Below, one piece after another: positions 6,407-13,392 of a DNA stretch of 19,559 bases. The notes under the pieces are model-generated. The model was not told where the DNA came from, did no database searches, and saw only the letters and a program-made list of their open reading frames with translations. The translations under genes and the position numbers were made by a program. Numbering within the stretch: the first letter of the stretch is position 1; each line of letters begins with the position of its first letter. The stretch lies in NCBI GenBank assembly GCA_017421145.1, contig JAFOTA010000090.1, forward strand, positions 1 through 19,559, written 5' to 3'. This stretch comes from Treponema sp. (GTDB taxonomy: Bacteria; Spirochaetota; Spirochaetia; Treponematales; Treponemataceae).

Positions 6407-7735
6407 GTTTCCCTTCGCCTTGTTTTCGAATTTTGTGTAGCTTGCAAGGAAGTAAAGCTCCACTTCGCCTATAGGACCGTTTCTCTGCTTTGCGACTATA
6501 AGCTTTCTGTCAAGCACTCCGTTGTTTTCCTCACCTTCAGCCTGAGCCTTTTTTCTGTCACCGTGTATGAATACTACCATGTCTGCATCCTGTTCAATGG
6601 AACCTGATCCGCGCAGTTCGTTGAGTCCCGGTTCGTTTCCTTCTGCCGTTCTTGCAACCTGACAAAGCACGACAATAGGTATTTCAAGCTCGCGTGCAAG
6701 GCTTTTCAGTGACTTTGAGATTGCCGACTGCTGCTCGTACATCGGTGCATCGGTGTTTTCGCTTGTTATAAGACCGATATAGTCTATGAAAATGATTTTC
6801 ACATCCATGAGGGATTTCATCCTTCTTGCCATGGTGCGCAGATCAAGGAGCTTCATGTTCGGAGTGTCGCATATATAAAGAGGAGCGTCATAGCACATTC
6901 CGGCTGCGTTCTGGAGGGCCGTGAAATCCTGTATCTTTAGCATTCCACTCCGGAGCTTGGTGCTCGGTATCCTTGCCACCTGTGACAAAAGACGCTGTAT
7001 AATCTGCCCGGATGACATTTCAAGGCTGAAAAATCCGCACGGTATGTGGTTTTCTACGGCTATGTTCTGCATCATTGAAAGAGCGAGGGCTGTTTTTCCC
7101 ATTGAAGGGCGTGCACCGACGATAATCATTTCGCTGTTCTGGAAGCCGCTTGTCATGCTGTCCAGCTCAGTGAACCCCGACGGTATGCCTGAATATGAAT
7201 TTTTGTTTTTGTAGCGTGTGTCGATCAGCTGTATTGCAGGCGGAATCACGTCTTTCATTTCAAGAATCTGGGAGCTGGCGTTTGCGTCCGTAAGCGAGAA
7301 TATCCTTTGTTCCGCTTCTTCGAGTATTTTGCGGCTTGGCTGAGTTTCGTCAAAGCTGAACGCCTTTATGTCCTGTGAGATTTTGATAAGGTTGCGGCGC
7401 GTAGCCTGATCGAGCACGATTTTTGCGTAATAATCAATGTTTGCGCTTGTAGGAACCTGGTCGGTAAGAGCCGAAATGTATGAAACGCCTCCTGCTGCAT
7501 CAAGCTTTCCCCTTTTCTGCAGGTCATCGATGAGCGTGAGCATGTCGCCTTTTACGCTTGATTCGGAAAGATGGACGAGAGAATCGAATATGATCTGGTT
7601 GCGCTGATCGTAGAAATGGGAGGAATGAAGGTATGAAACCACTTCATCTACTGCATTCCAGTCCAAGAGCATTGCTCCCAGCGTTGCCTGCTCAGCTTCA
7701 TTGTTGTGCGGCGGTATCTTGTCCTTTAGTTCCAT
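6401..7735 (-). CDS. dnaB: Replicative DNA helicase DnaB
   Basis: A 444-residue, full-length hexameric replicative helicase that unwinds DNA 5'-3' at the fork and recruits primase. The N-terminal domain begins IPPHNNEAEQATLGAMLLD. The RecA-like C-terminal domain has Walker A GARPSMGKT (207-215), SLEMS (237-241), Walker B IFIDYIGLI (about 315-323), ELRGSGSIEQDADMVVFI (373-390) and the arginine-finger region KQRNGPIGEVEL (416-427). The usual SQLSR is CQVAR here. AGGAGG stands just before the ATG. It follows rplI, as in many bacteria, but a strong intrinsic terminator stands only 26 bases before its start. No intein is visible. Confidence 0.97.
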   Translation of the reverse strand: MELKDKIPPHNNEAEQATLGAMLLDWNAVDEVVSYLHSSHFYDQRNQIIFDSLVHLSESSVKGDMLTLIDDLQKRGKLDAAGGVSYISALTDQVPTSANIDYYAKIVLDQATRRNLIKISQDIKAFSFDETQPSRKILEEAEQRIFSLTDANASSQILEMKDVIPPAIQLIDTRYKNKNSYSGIPSGFTELDSMTSGFQNSEMIIVGARPSMGKTALALSMMQNIAVENHIPCGFFSLEMSSGQIIQRLLSQVARIPSTKLRSGMLKIQDFTALQNAAGMCYDAPLYICDTPNMKLLDLRTMARRMKSLMDVKIIFIDYIGLITSENTDAPMYEQQSAISKSLKSLARELEIPIVVLCQVARTAEGNEPGLNELRGSGSIEQDADMVVFIHGDRKKAQAEGEENNGVLDRKLIVAKQRNGPIGEVELYFLASYTKFENKAKGND

Positions 7736-7761
7736 GCTGTCCTCCTGTGCTTTGTGCCTGC

Positions 7762-7796
7762 AAAAAAAAGACCCACAGTTTCCCGCAGGTCTTTTT
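7762..7796 (-). terminator. Strong intrinsic terminator between rplI and dnaB
   Basis: On the - strand the arms AAAAAGACCTGCGG (7783-7796) and CTGTGGGTCTTTTT (7765-7778) pair over 14 positions with three G-U pairs, around a GAAA tetraloop. A run of eight T follows (7769 down to 7762). It lies 19 bases beyond the rplI stop and would end the ribosomal-protein transcript before dnaB. Confidence 0.8.
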
Positions 7797-7815
7797 CAGG
7801 TTCCGTAAAAAGGGT

Positions 7816-8358
7816 TTACTCGGCTTTTTCTTCAGCCTTTGTTTCTTCCTTTGCAGGTTCCTTTGCGCTTTCCTTTTCTTTCGGAGCATCCTTTTCCTTT
7901 GCAGATCCGTCATCCTGTCCCTTTACGACAAGACTTACTTCTGCTACGGAGCCTTCATAGAGATGCACCTTGAAAGTATATGAACCGACGGACTTGATTG
8001 AAAGTCCAGGGATTTCAATGCGCTTGCGCTCGATGTCCTCACCCTTTGAAGTGAAGTAGTTTGCCAATGTAAGGTTTGTAACTGCGCCGAAAAGCTTTCC
8101 GTTTGCAGCTGCAGGAACAGTAAGCTCAATAGCCATTGCCTCGAGCTTTTCTTTGAGAGATTTGCTTTCTGCTCTTTTCTTTTCCTTGCGTGCTTCGATT
8201 TCAGCCTTCTTTCCTTCGAAATAAGCGACCGTTTCCTTGTTGTAAGGAACTGCGAGTCCGCGAGGGAAAAGATAGTTGCGGTAGTATCCGTCTGCAACGT
8301 TCTTTACGTCGCCCATTTCACCAACATATTTAACGTCATCGTTAAGGATAATTTTCAT
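7816..8358 (-). CDS. rplI: 50S ribosomal protein L9 with charged C-terminal tail
   Basis: A 180-residue protein. The N-terminal rRNA-binding domain (1-50) is typical: MKIILNDDVKYVGEMGDVKN, VADGYYRNYLFPRGLAVPYN. A long charged connecting helix follows (about 50-75), then the C-terminal domain to about residue 146. The family is usually near 150 residues; here an extra tail (147-180) is built almost only from Lys, Glu, Ala, Asp and Pro. The start has AGGAG about ten bases upstream. It lies between rpsR and dnaB. The 141-base gap after rpsR holds a folded RNA candidate. Confidence 0.96.
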   Translation of the reverse strand: MKIILNDDVKYVGEMGDVKNVADGYYRNYLFPRGLAVPYNKETVAYFEGKKAEIEARKEKKRAESKSLKEKLEAMAIELTVPAAANGKLFGAVTNLTLANYFTSKGEDIERKRIEIPGLSIKSVGSYTFKVHLYEGSVAEVSLVVKGQDDGSAKEKDAPKEKESAKEPAKEETKAEEKAE

Positions 8359-8382
8359 TTGTTCAAGCTCCTATTGAAATTT

Positions 8383-8499
8383 GATTTCCATGAAGGAAAT
8401 CTCTGCCGCCGCATCACCAGGAGTTGGATTGCCAGCGGCAAGTTCTGATTAATCCGGGCTGCAAGCAATGTTCCTGCTGAACCCGTGATTTCCAAAAAA
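8383..8499 (-). promoter_or_regulatory. Candidate RNA switch in the rpsR-rplI gap
   Basis: On the - strand, GGAAATC (8487-8493) lies six bases after the rpsR stop and can pair with GATTTCC (8395-8401), enclosing a CGGG/CCCG helix (8482-8485 with 8455-8458) and a GCCGC/GCGGC helix (8435-8439 with 8408-8412). A second GGAAATC (8383-8389) can pair with the same GATTTCC as a tight 5-base-loop hairpin just before the rplI ribosome-binding site. The two helices exclude each other. This suggests, but does not show, control of L9 synthesis. Confidence 0.4.
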
Positions 8500-8814
8500 T
8501 TAGTCTGCTACGAATGGCAGGAGGCAGATTGCACGTGCGCGCTTGATTGCGTTCGTAAGTTCTCTCTGGTGCTTTGCACATGTTCCTGTGATGCGGCGTG
8601 GGAGAATCTTTCCGCGTTCTGTCATGAAGCGGCGGAGAACGTCGGCTTCCTTGTAGTCGATCTTGCTCTTGTTGGCACAGAAGCGGCAGACCTTCTTCTT
8701 GAAGAATGTCTTTCCCTTTCCGTTGCGTCCGTTGCGTGCTTCGTCTTCGCGGCCCTGATCCTGCAGCTGTTCAGCTGTCATTTCTTCGTCTTTTATTTCT
8801 ACTTCGTCAGACAT
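8500..8814 (-). CDS. rpsR: 30S ribosomal protein S18 with acidic N-terminal extension
   Basis: A 104-residue protein. The core from about residue 38 is canonical S18: [53 protein letters not shown], ending LLPFVAD. Cys43, Cys46, Cys79 and His82 form a plausible zinc site, the metal-binding version of S18. Before the core are about 35 extra residues, acidic and then Gly/Arg/Lys-rich ([20 protein letters not shown]), which the usual 75-90-residue S18 lacks. AGGAG precedes the ATG by six bases, so the long form is well supported. It partners S6 (rpsF, same operon) on the 30S platform. Confidence 0.97.
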   Translation of the reverse strand: MSDEVEIKDEEMTAEQLQDQGREDEARNGRNGKGKTFFKKKVCRFCANKSKIDYKEADVLRRFMTERGKILPRRITGTCAKHQRELTNAIKRARAICLLPFVAD

Positions 8815-8834
8815 TGTTTACTCCTAAATTATTG

Positions 8835-8906
8835 TAAGGTTGTCGGAATCCGGGAAACAAGCGGCTTCCTGAAATCCGGGTAGATAATCTCCTAGGGAAA
8901 ACCTTA
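8835..8906 (-). promoter_or_regulatory. Closing helix in the ssb-rpsR gap
   Basis: On the - strand TAAGGTT (8900-8906), which includes the ssb stop codon, is complementary over 7 of 7 bases to AACCTTA (8835-8841). The enclosed loop carries CCCGGATT twice. The rpsR ribosome-binding site lies just outside the helix. It could insulate or couple rpsR translation; the evidence is only the inverted repeat. Confidence 0.3.
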
Positions 8907-9410
8907 GAATGGAATTTCCTCTGGGAATTCACCGTTGTCCCCTCCGAAGGAATCACCTGCATCACCCTGGTCATATCCGGAAGAACCGAATGATGACGGA
9001 CCCGGTGTGTAGCTGTTTTTCGGCTGGTATCCACTTGAGCTTGCACTGTAGCTTCCTGATGAACCGCCGTTTCCATCGGATTTTCCGCCCAAAAGCTCCA
9101 CATTGGATGCAATTATGCGGATCTTGCTGAATTTCTGACCGTCTTTTTCCCAACGGTCCTGCTTCAGGGAACCTTGTACGGCAATCTGCTTTCCTTTCAA
9201 AAGGTACTGCTTTAGATTTTCAGCCTGCTTGCCAAAAAGCGCGACGTCAAAGTAGTTAACTTCGCTTACCCACTGTTCGCCTTCTTTTTTGTTACGGTTC
9301 ACTGCAACGGATATGTTCGCCACTGCAGAACCCGACTGAAGGTAAGTAAGCTCCGCATCTCTCGTGAGCCTGCCGATTAGGACAACGCTGTTCAAATCTG
9401 TATTGGCCAT
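8904..9410 (-). CDS. ssb: Single-stranded DNA-binding protein
   Basis: A 168-residue SSB. The OB-fold is residues 1-108 (LNSVVLIGRLTRDAELTYLQ, VNYFDVALFGKQAENL, YLLKGKQIAVQGSLKQDRWE). A flexible Gly/Ser/Tyr-rich linker (109-158) follows, then the acidic tip EFPEEIPF (161-168). The tip corresponds to the DDDIPF peptide that docks repair and replication proteins, probably including the PriA encoded in this window. AAAAGGAG precedes the ATG. It sits between rpsF and rpsR, the common bacterial arrangement, so SSB level is tied to ribosomal protein output. Confidence 0.98.
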   Translation of the reverse strand: MANTDLNSVVLIGRLTRDAELTYLQSGSAVANISVAVNRNKKEGEQWVSEVNYFDVALFGKQAENLKQYLLKGKQIAVQGSLKQDRWEKDGQKFSKIRIIASNVELLGGKSDGNGGSSGSYSASSSGYQPKNSYTPGPSSFGSSGYDQGDAGDSFGGDNGEFPEEIPF

Positions 9411-9442
9411 TTCATGCTCCTTTTGAAGAATTTCAGATTATA

Positions 9443-9733
9443 CTATGCGCTCTTCTCTTCTTTCAGCACGAAAAGATATTTCAAAAGGTTCGTGTTGAAC
9501 TTGAACTGTGAATCCAGCTCAGCGATTTTTGAAGGATTTGCGCTGATGTGAAGCAAAACGAAGCGGCCTCTGTTCTGTTTCTTGACAGTGTATGTCAGTT
9601 CGCGGTCACCAAACGGCTCTTCTTTTTCGATTTCTACGCCGAATTTGGTCAGGTCAGCACGGAGTGTCTCGATTCCGGCCTTGTACTTATCATCCTCTAC
9701 GGGATAGATAGTCATAAGTTCATACTTTCTCAT
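9443..9733 (-). CDS. rpsF: 30S ribosomal protein S6
   Basis: A 96-residue, full-length S6: MRKYELMTIYPVEDDKYKAG, then FGDRELTYTVKKQNRGRFVL and FNTNLLKYLFVLKEEKSA, the standard ferredoxin-like fold with no long C-terminal tail. AAGGAG lies ten bases before the ATG. It is first in rpsF-ssb-rpsR-rplI, transcribed from a near-consensus promoter at 9793-9821. The leader holds an 8-bp hairpin where S6:S18 autoregulation could act. S6 binds S18 on the 30S platform. Confidence 0.97.
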   Translation of the reverse strand: MRKYELMTIYPVEDDKYKAGIETLRADLTKFGVEIEKEEPFGDRELTYTVKKQNRGRFVLLHISANPSKIAELDSQFKFNTNLLKYLFVLKEEKSA

Positions 9734-9760
9734 TTGTATGATCTCCTTATGGACAAAATG

Positions 9761-9780
9761 GGAGCCACATGCGTAGCTCC
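9761..9780 (-). promoter_or_regulatory. Leader hairpin upstream of rpsF
   Basis: On the - strand GGAGCTAC (9773-9780) pairs with GTGGCTCC (9761-9768) over eight positions with one G-U, around loop GCAT. It lies in the roughly 53-base leader, 17 bases before AAGGAG. In several bacteria the S6:S18 complex binds its own leader; CCGCACC, just 5' of this stem, could be part of such a site. I could not match the known motif with certainty. Confidence 0.35.
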
Positions 9781-9792
9781 AAGGGTGCGGAA

Positions 9793-9821
9793 AGTATAGC
9801 AGAATAGCTTTTCTAAGTCAA
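9793..9821 (-). promoter_or_regulatory. Promoter of the rpsF operon
   Basis: On the - strand TTGACT (9816-9821), a 17-base spacer and TATACT (9793-9798); each box is one base from the sigma70 consensus. The start is expected near 9786. This is the strongest promoter seen in the window and suits a ribosomal protein operon. Confidence 0.8.
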
Positions 9822-9843
9822 TCTCCCTGTGTGCTGCCGGTTC

Positions 9844-9863
9844 CCTTGAAAACAAATTCAAGG
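9844..9863. promoter_or_regulatory. Perfect palindrome over the udg-priA -35 box
   Basis: CCTTGAA (9844-9850) and TTCAAGG (9857-9863) are exact inverted repeats separated by six bases. The -35 box TTGAAA (9846-9851) lies within the left half. The placement fits a repressor operator. It does not match the E. coli, Gram-positive or Leptospira LexA box as I know them, so the regulator is unknown. Confidence 0.45.
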
Positions 9864-9874
9864 ACTGCTATATT
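9846..9874 (+). promoter_or_regulatory. Promoter of udg-priA, predicted leaderless start
   Basis: TTGAAA (9846-9851), 17-base spacer, TATATT (9869-9874); both boxes are one base from consensus. A start six to seven bases after the -10 falls at 9880-9882, on the ATG at 9881. There is no Shine-Dalgarno at the usual distance; the only AAGGA, at 9860-9864, is 16 bases away and upstream of the start point. Confidence 0.65.
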
Positions 9875-9880
9875 TAAAAC

Positions 9881-10621
9881 ATGACTTTTCAGGAAAAAAC
9901 GGATGTCTACAATCTGCTTAAGGCGGCTGCCTCTTCGTTTCTAGGATGTGAATCAGAAGATTTTTCATCCGGGATGACGTTTGAGGATGACATCGAAGAA
10001 ATATCTTCCGTGGATGCGGTTCAGGAAAACAAACCTCTTTTGAACCTGGCACAGAAAATGTCTGCATGCAGAAACTGTCCCCTTTCCATGACCAGAACCA
10101 ATGCAGTGCCGGGCGAAGGTTCAGAATCTCCGCTCGTTATGGTTATAGGCGAAGGTCCGGGTGAAGATGAGGACAAAACAGGAAGGCCTTTCGTCGGTAA
10201 AGCGGGACAGCTCCTTGACAAGATGCTTTCTGCAATCAGCCTTGACCGAAAAAGAAACTGCTACATCGCGAACATAGTGAAATGCCGTCCTCCGAACAAC
10301 AGGACACCTTTTCCGCAGGAAGCGGAAGCATGCTCCGGATTTCTCCAGGCTCAGATTCACATACTGAAGCCTAAGGCTATACTCGCAATGGGAAGGACTG
10401 CGGTACAGAACCTTATGAAAACTGACGAGGGAATCAACGCACTAAGGGGAAAGATACTCGACCTGAACGGAATACCTCTTCTTGCAACCTACCATCCTTC
10501 TGCACTGCTCAGAAACGAAGATTTGAAGCGTCCTGCATGGAATGACCTCAAGGCTTTCAGATCCAAGCTGCTTGAGATATGCCCGGACTATGAAAGCGCC
10601 GGAAAGGAAACGGGACTCTGA
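9881..10621 (+). CDS. Uracil-DNA glycosylase, family 4 (iron-sulfur)
   Basis: A 246-residue type-4 UDG, which removes uracil from DNA as the first step of base excision repair. Motifs: GEGPGEDEDKTGRPFVG (90-106, active-site motif A), YIANIVKCRPPNNRTP (128-143), AMGRTAVQNLM (169-179) and TYHPSALLR (203-211, the motif with the catalytic-region His). Cys63, Cys66, Cys135 and Cys151 are placed as the usual 4Fe-4S ligands. The first 50 or so residues are a family-variable acidic extension. The ATG lies at the predicted transcription start with no ribosome-binding site. priA follows after 3 bases, so the two are cotranscribed and likely coupled. Confidence 0.93.
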   Translation: MTFQEKTDVYNLLKAAASSFLGCESEDFSSGMTFEDDIEEISSVDAVQENKPLLNLAQKMSACRNCPLSMTRTNAVPGEGSESPLVMVIGEGPGEDEDKTGRPFVGKAGQLLDKMLSAISLDRKRNCYIANIVKCRPPNNRTPFPQEAEACSGFLQAQIHILKPKAILAMGRTAVQNLMKTDEGINALRGKILDLNGIPLLATYHPSALLRNEDLKRPAWNDLKAFRSKLLEICPDYESAGKETGL

Positions 10622-10624
10622 CGT

Positions 10625-12610
10625 ATGGCAGGATATATTGACGTGGTTCTTGACGTTCCGCTCAATCAGGCATTCACGTATCATATGCCGCCTGATTCGG
10701 ATGAAAAAGGACTTTTCGGACGCAGGGTCGAAGTAAGGTTCGGAAACAGAAAGATGACCGGGATTGTCGTTTCTGAGCATGAATCTTTTCCAAAGGACTG
10801 CGGAGTTACCGAAGACAAAATCAGACCCGCCGTGCGTTTTCTTGACAAGGAAAGCATTTTTACGCCGGAGCTTTATGAAACCGCAAAGTGGATGAGCCGC
10901 TATTATCTGTGCCCTGTCGGTGAAGCTGTTTTTACGATGGTTCCGTCAGGAAAAAGGGAGTCAGATTCATCGGGATTTTCTTTTGTGAATGATGACTCTG
11001 CATTTGAGAAAAAAGAGCTGAGCGCAGAGCAAAAGGCTGCCGTCGAAGGGATACTGAAAGATTCCGGAAAAAAAATGCACTATCTCTACGGAATGACCGG
11101 TAGCGGAAAGACTGAGGTTTTTCTTTCTGCCGCTGAAGAAATACTGAAAGATTCAAAGGGCGTCATTTATCTGGTTCCTGAAATCGCGCTTACTCCTCAG
11201 GTCGTTGAGTCTGCCGTCCGCAGGTTCGGTGGTACTGCTGCAGTTCTTCATTCCGGTCTAAGCCCAAGCCAGCGTCTGACCGAGTGGAACAGGATATTGA
11301 GAAAGGAAGCCAGAATCGTCATAGGTGCAAGGAGCGCCGTTTTTGCCCCGGTTCCTGATCTTGGCATGATAATAATCGACGAGGAGCATGACGGATCCTA
11401 CAAAGCCGGGAATTCTCCGAGATACAACGCACGGCAGGTCGCAATGTACAGGACCGGTAAGCTCGGCATTCCCCTTGTCATGGGATCGGCAACACCGTCG
11501 ATGGAAGCCTGGCAGTCCATGGAACAGGGAACCATTATAAGGCACGTGCTTACAAAAAGGCTTTCAGGCGGAGCCATGCCTAAAATAGAGTGCGTCAACC
11601 TAGGAAGTTCCGGCAACAAGGAAAGCTGCCTGTCCGATTCCCTTGTCGAAAAGATGAAGGAAACGCTTTCCCAGAAACGTCAGGTGATTTTGTTCCTGAA
11701 CCGGAGAGGATTCACTCATTTTTTCCGTTGTTCAAGCTGCGGATTCGAGATGAAGTGCCGCAACTGCTCGGTGTCCATGACATACCATAAGAAGGAAAAC
11801 AGGCTCAGGTGCCATTACTGCGGATATTCGGTGCAGCCTCCTCAGCAATGCCCTCAGTGCAGTTCCCTTGACGTTGGTTATTCAGGCTTCGGAACTGAAT
11901 ACATAGAGGCGGAAGTAAGGGCAAAATTCCCCGGTGAAAAAATCGTGCGCGTTGATACTGACAGCGTTTCCCGCAAGGGTGAGCTTAAGGAAAAAATAGA
12001 CGCTTTCCGCGACGGAAAATATTCTATACTTCTCGGAACCCAGATGGTGGCCAAAGGACTCAATTTCCCGAACCTGAAGCTTGTTGGAATCGTTCTTGCC
12101 GACACTTCGCTCCATCTTCCTGATTTCCGGGCTGCAGAACGCACTTTTTCGCTCATAACCCAGGTTTCCGGGCGTGCAGGACGTTTTTTCCCGGACGGTG
12201 AGGTTGTAGTGCAGAGCTATGCCCCCGATCTTCCTCCGATAGATTTTGCAGTGAAAGGAAAGTACGGTGAATTTTACAAGACCGAGCTTGATCAGAGGAA
12301 GATGCTGAATTTCCCTCCGTTCACAAGGCTTTTACGTCTGGTGTTCCGTTCTGGCGTTCCTGAGGCTGCTGAACAGGCGTCTAAAGGTGCCGCACTCATA
12401 TTAAAGGACAATCTTGAGAATGGCGTGGATATAATGGGACCGGTCGAATGCCCGATAGAAATGGTTGCCGGCAACTGGAGGTATCATATACTTCTCAGGG
12501 GAAAATCAATATCGGCGATGCAGAAGATGGCGGACATACTCATAAACGGATATACTCCGCCAAAGTATGTGCATGTCGAGGTTGACGTTGATCCTGTCAC
12601 CATATTGTAG
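10625..12610 (+). CDS. priA: Primosomal protein N' (replication restart helicase PriA)
   Basis: A 661-residue 3'-5' superfamily 2 helicase that recognises abandoned forks and reloads the replicative helicase. The N-terminal 3'BD domain starts MAGYIDVVLDVPLNQAFTYH. Walker A is GMTGSGKT (156-163) and Walker B DEEH (252-255); GSATPS is at 287-292. A zinc-binding insert carries eight Cys in four CxxC pairs (369/372, 378/381, 396/399, 409/412). Motifs V and VI are GTQMVAKGLNFP (471-482) and QVSGRAGR (513-520). It is somewhat shorter than E. coli PriA (about 730). It begins 3 bases after the UDG stop with no strong ribosome-binding site, so reinitiation is likely. It converges with truA, with only 8 bases between the stops. 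Confidence 0.97.
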   Translation: MAGYIDVVLDVPLNQAFTYHMPPDSDEKGLFGRRVEVRFGNRKMTGIVVSEHESFPKDCGVTEDKIRPAVRFLDKESIFTPELYETAKWMSRYYLCPVGEAVFTMVPSGKRESDSSGFSFVNDDSAFEKKELSAEQKAAVEGILKDSGKKMHYLYGMTGSGKTEVFLSAAEEILKDSKGVIYLVPEIALTPQVVESAVRRFGGTAAVLHSGLSPSQRLTEWNRILRKEARIVIGARSAVFAPVPDLGMIIIDEEHDGSYKAGNSPRYNARQVAMYRTGKLGIPLVMGSATPSMEAWQSMEQGTIIRHVLTKRLSGGAMPKIECVNLGSSGNKESCLSDSLVEKMKETLSQKRQVILFLNRRGFTHFFRCSSCGFEMKCRNCSVSMTYHKKENRLRCHYCGYSVQPPQQCPQCSSLDVGYSGFGTEYIEAEVRAKFPGEKIVRVDTDSVSRKGELKEKIDAFRDGKYSILLGTQMVAKGLNFPNLKLVGIVLADTSLHLPDFRAAERTFSLITQVSGRAGRFFPDGEVVVQSYAPDLPPIDFAVKGKYGEFYKTELDQRKMLNFPPFTRLLRLVFRSGVPEAAEQASKGAALILKDNLENGVDIMGPVECPIEMVAGNWRYHILLRGKSISAMQKMADILINGYTPPKYVHVEVDVDPVTIL

Positions 12611-12618
12611 CTTATCTT

Positions 12619-13392
12619 TTATGGATGCCTTCTGGTTCCGTCGAACTTGACTTCCCATAGGAACAGTCCGTCCGGAGGTGCTGTAGTGCCCGCTCTCTTT
12701 CTGTCCCTGCTTTCAAGAACTGACCGGAAATCTTCCGGGGTCTTCCCTTTTTGCTCCATCTGTATGAGCGTTCCGGTTATTGACCTGACCATTTTCCATA
12801 GGAATGCGTTTGCTTCTATTTCGAATACCAGGATTTCACCTTCATACCAGAATCCGGCTTTTTCTATATAGCGGAAAGTAGAAAGGCTTTGGTCCCCGGC
12901 AGCTGCAAAGGTCGCACAGTCAGTTTCACCGGAAAGGCATGCGCACATACTGTTGAGCGTTTCCAGGGACGGCTTTCTTTTTATAGGCCACACGTACCTC
13001 ATGTCCCTTGCTTCAGGAAAAGCAGTGTGCATGAAATATCTGTATGTCCTTGACGTTGCGCTGAACCTGGAATTGAAGCCGCCGTCTTTTTTTTCGGCTT
13101 TCATGATCCTTATGTCAGGGGGAAGCAGTCCGTTCAATGCCCTTACGTAGTTTTCGGATTGTATGCCGTCCACCGGTGAAAAAAAATTCGCAGCCTGTGC
13201 ATGTGCGTGGACTCCGCTGTCTGTCCTTCCTGAGCCGTATAGGTTTATCTTTTGCCGGAACATCCGTTCGAGCGCATTTTCAAGCTCTCCCTGCACCGTC
13301 CTGACCGGCTGACCCGACGCAGATTTGTCCTGTCTTTGCCATCCGCAGAAATCCGTGCCGTCATATGACAGGGTCAGGAGTATGTTAGTCAT
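12619..13392 (-). CDS. truA: tRNA pseudouridine(38-40) synthase TruA
   Basis: A 257-residue pseudouridine synthase acting on positions 38-40 of the tRNA anticodon arm. The start MTNILLTLSYDGTDFCGWQR, the motif GSGRTDSGVHA with catalytic Asp58, FNSRFSATSRTYRY and FLWKMVRSITGTLI are all standard. Its ATG overlaps the end of the DUF2225 gene by 8 bases and has no evident ribosome-binding site, which points to coupling to upstream translation. It is the last gene of the dxs operon; no terminator is seen before it meets priA head-on. Confidence 0.97.
   Translation of the reverse strand: MTNILLTLSYDGTDFCGWQRQDKSASGQPVRTVQGELENALERMFRQKINLYGSGRTDSGVHAHAQAANFFSPVDGIQSENYVRALNGLLPPDIRIMKAEKKDGGFNSRFSATSRTYRYFMHTAFPEARDMRYVWPIKRKPSLETLNSMCACLSGETDCATFAAAGDQSLSTFRYIEKAGFWYEGEILVFEIEANAFLWKMVRSITGTLIQMEQKGKTPEDFRSVLESRDRKRAGTTAPPDGLFLWEVKFDGTRRHP

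Noticed and set aside
8824..8853. Internal promoter for rpsR (TTGTTT, 18 bases, TACAAT on the - strand)
   Set aside because: The predicted start would fall within the ribosome-binding site, leaving no usable leader, and the -35 match is poor.
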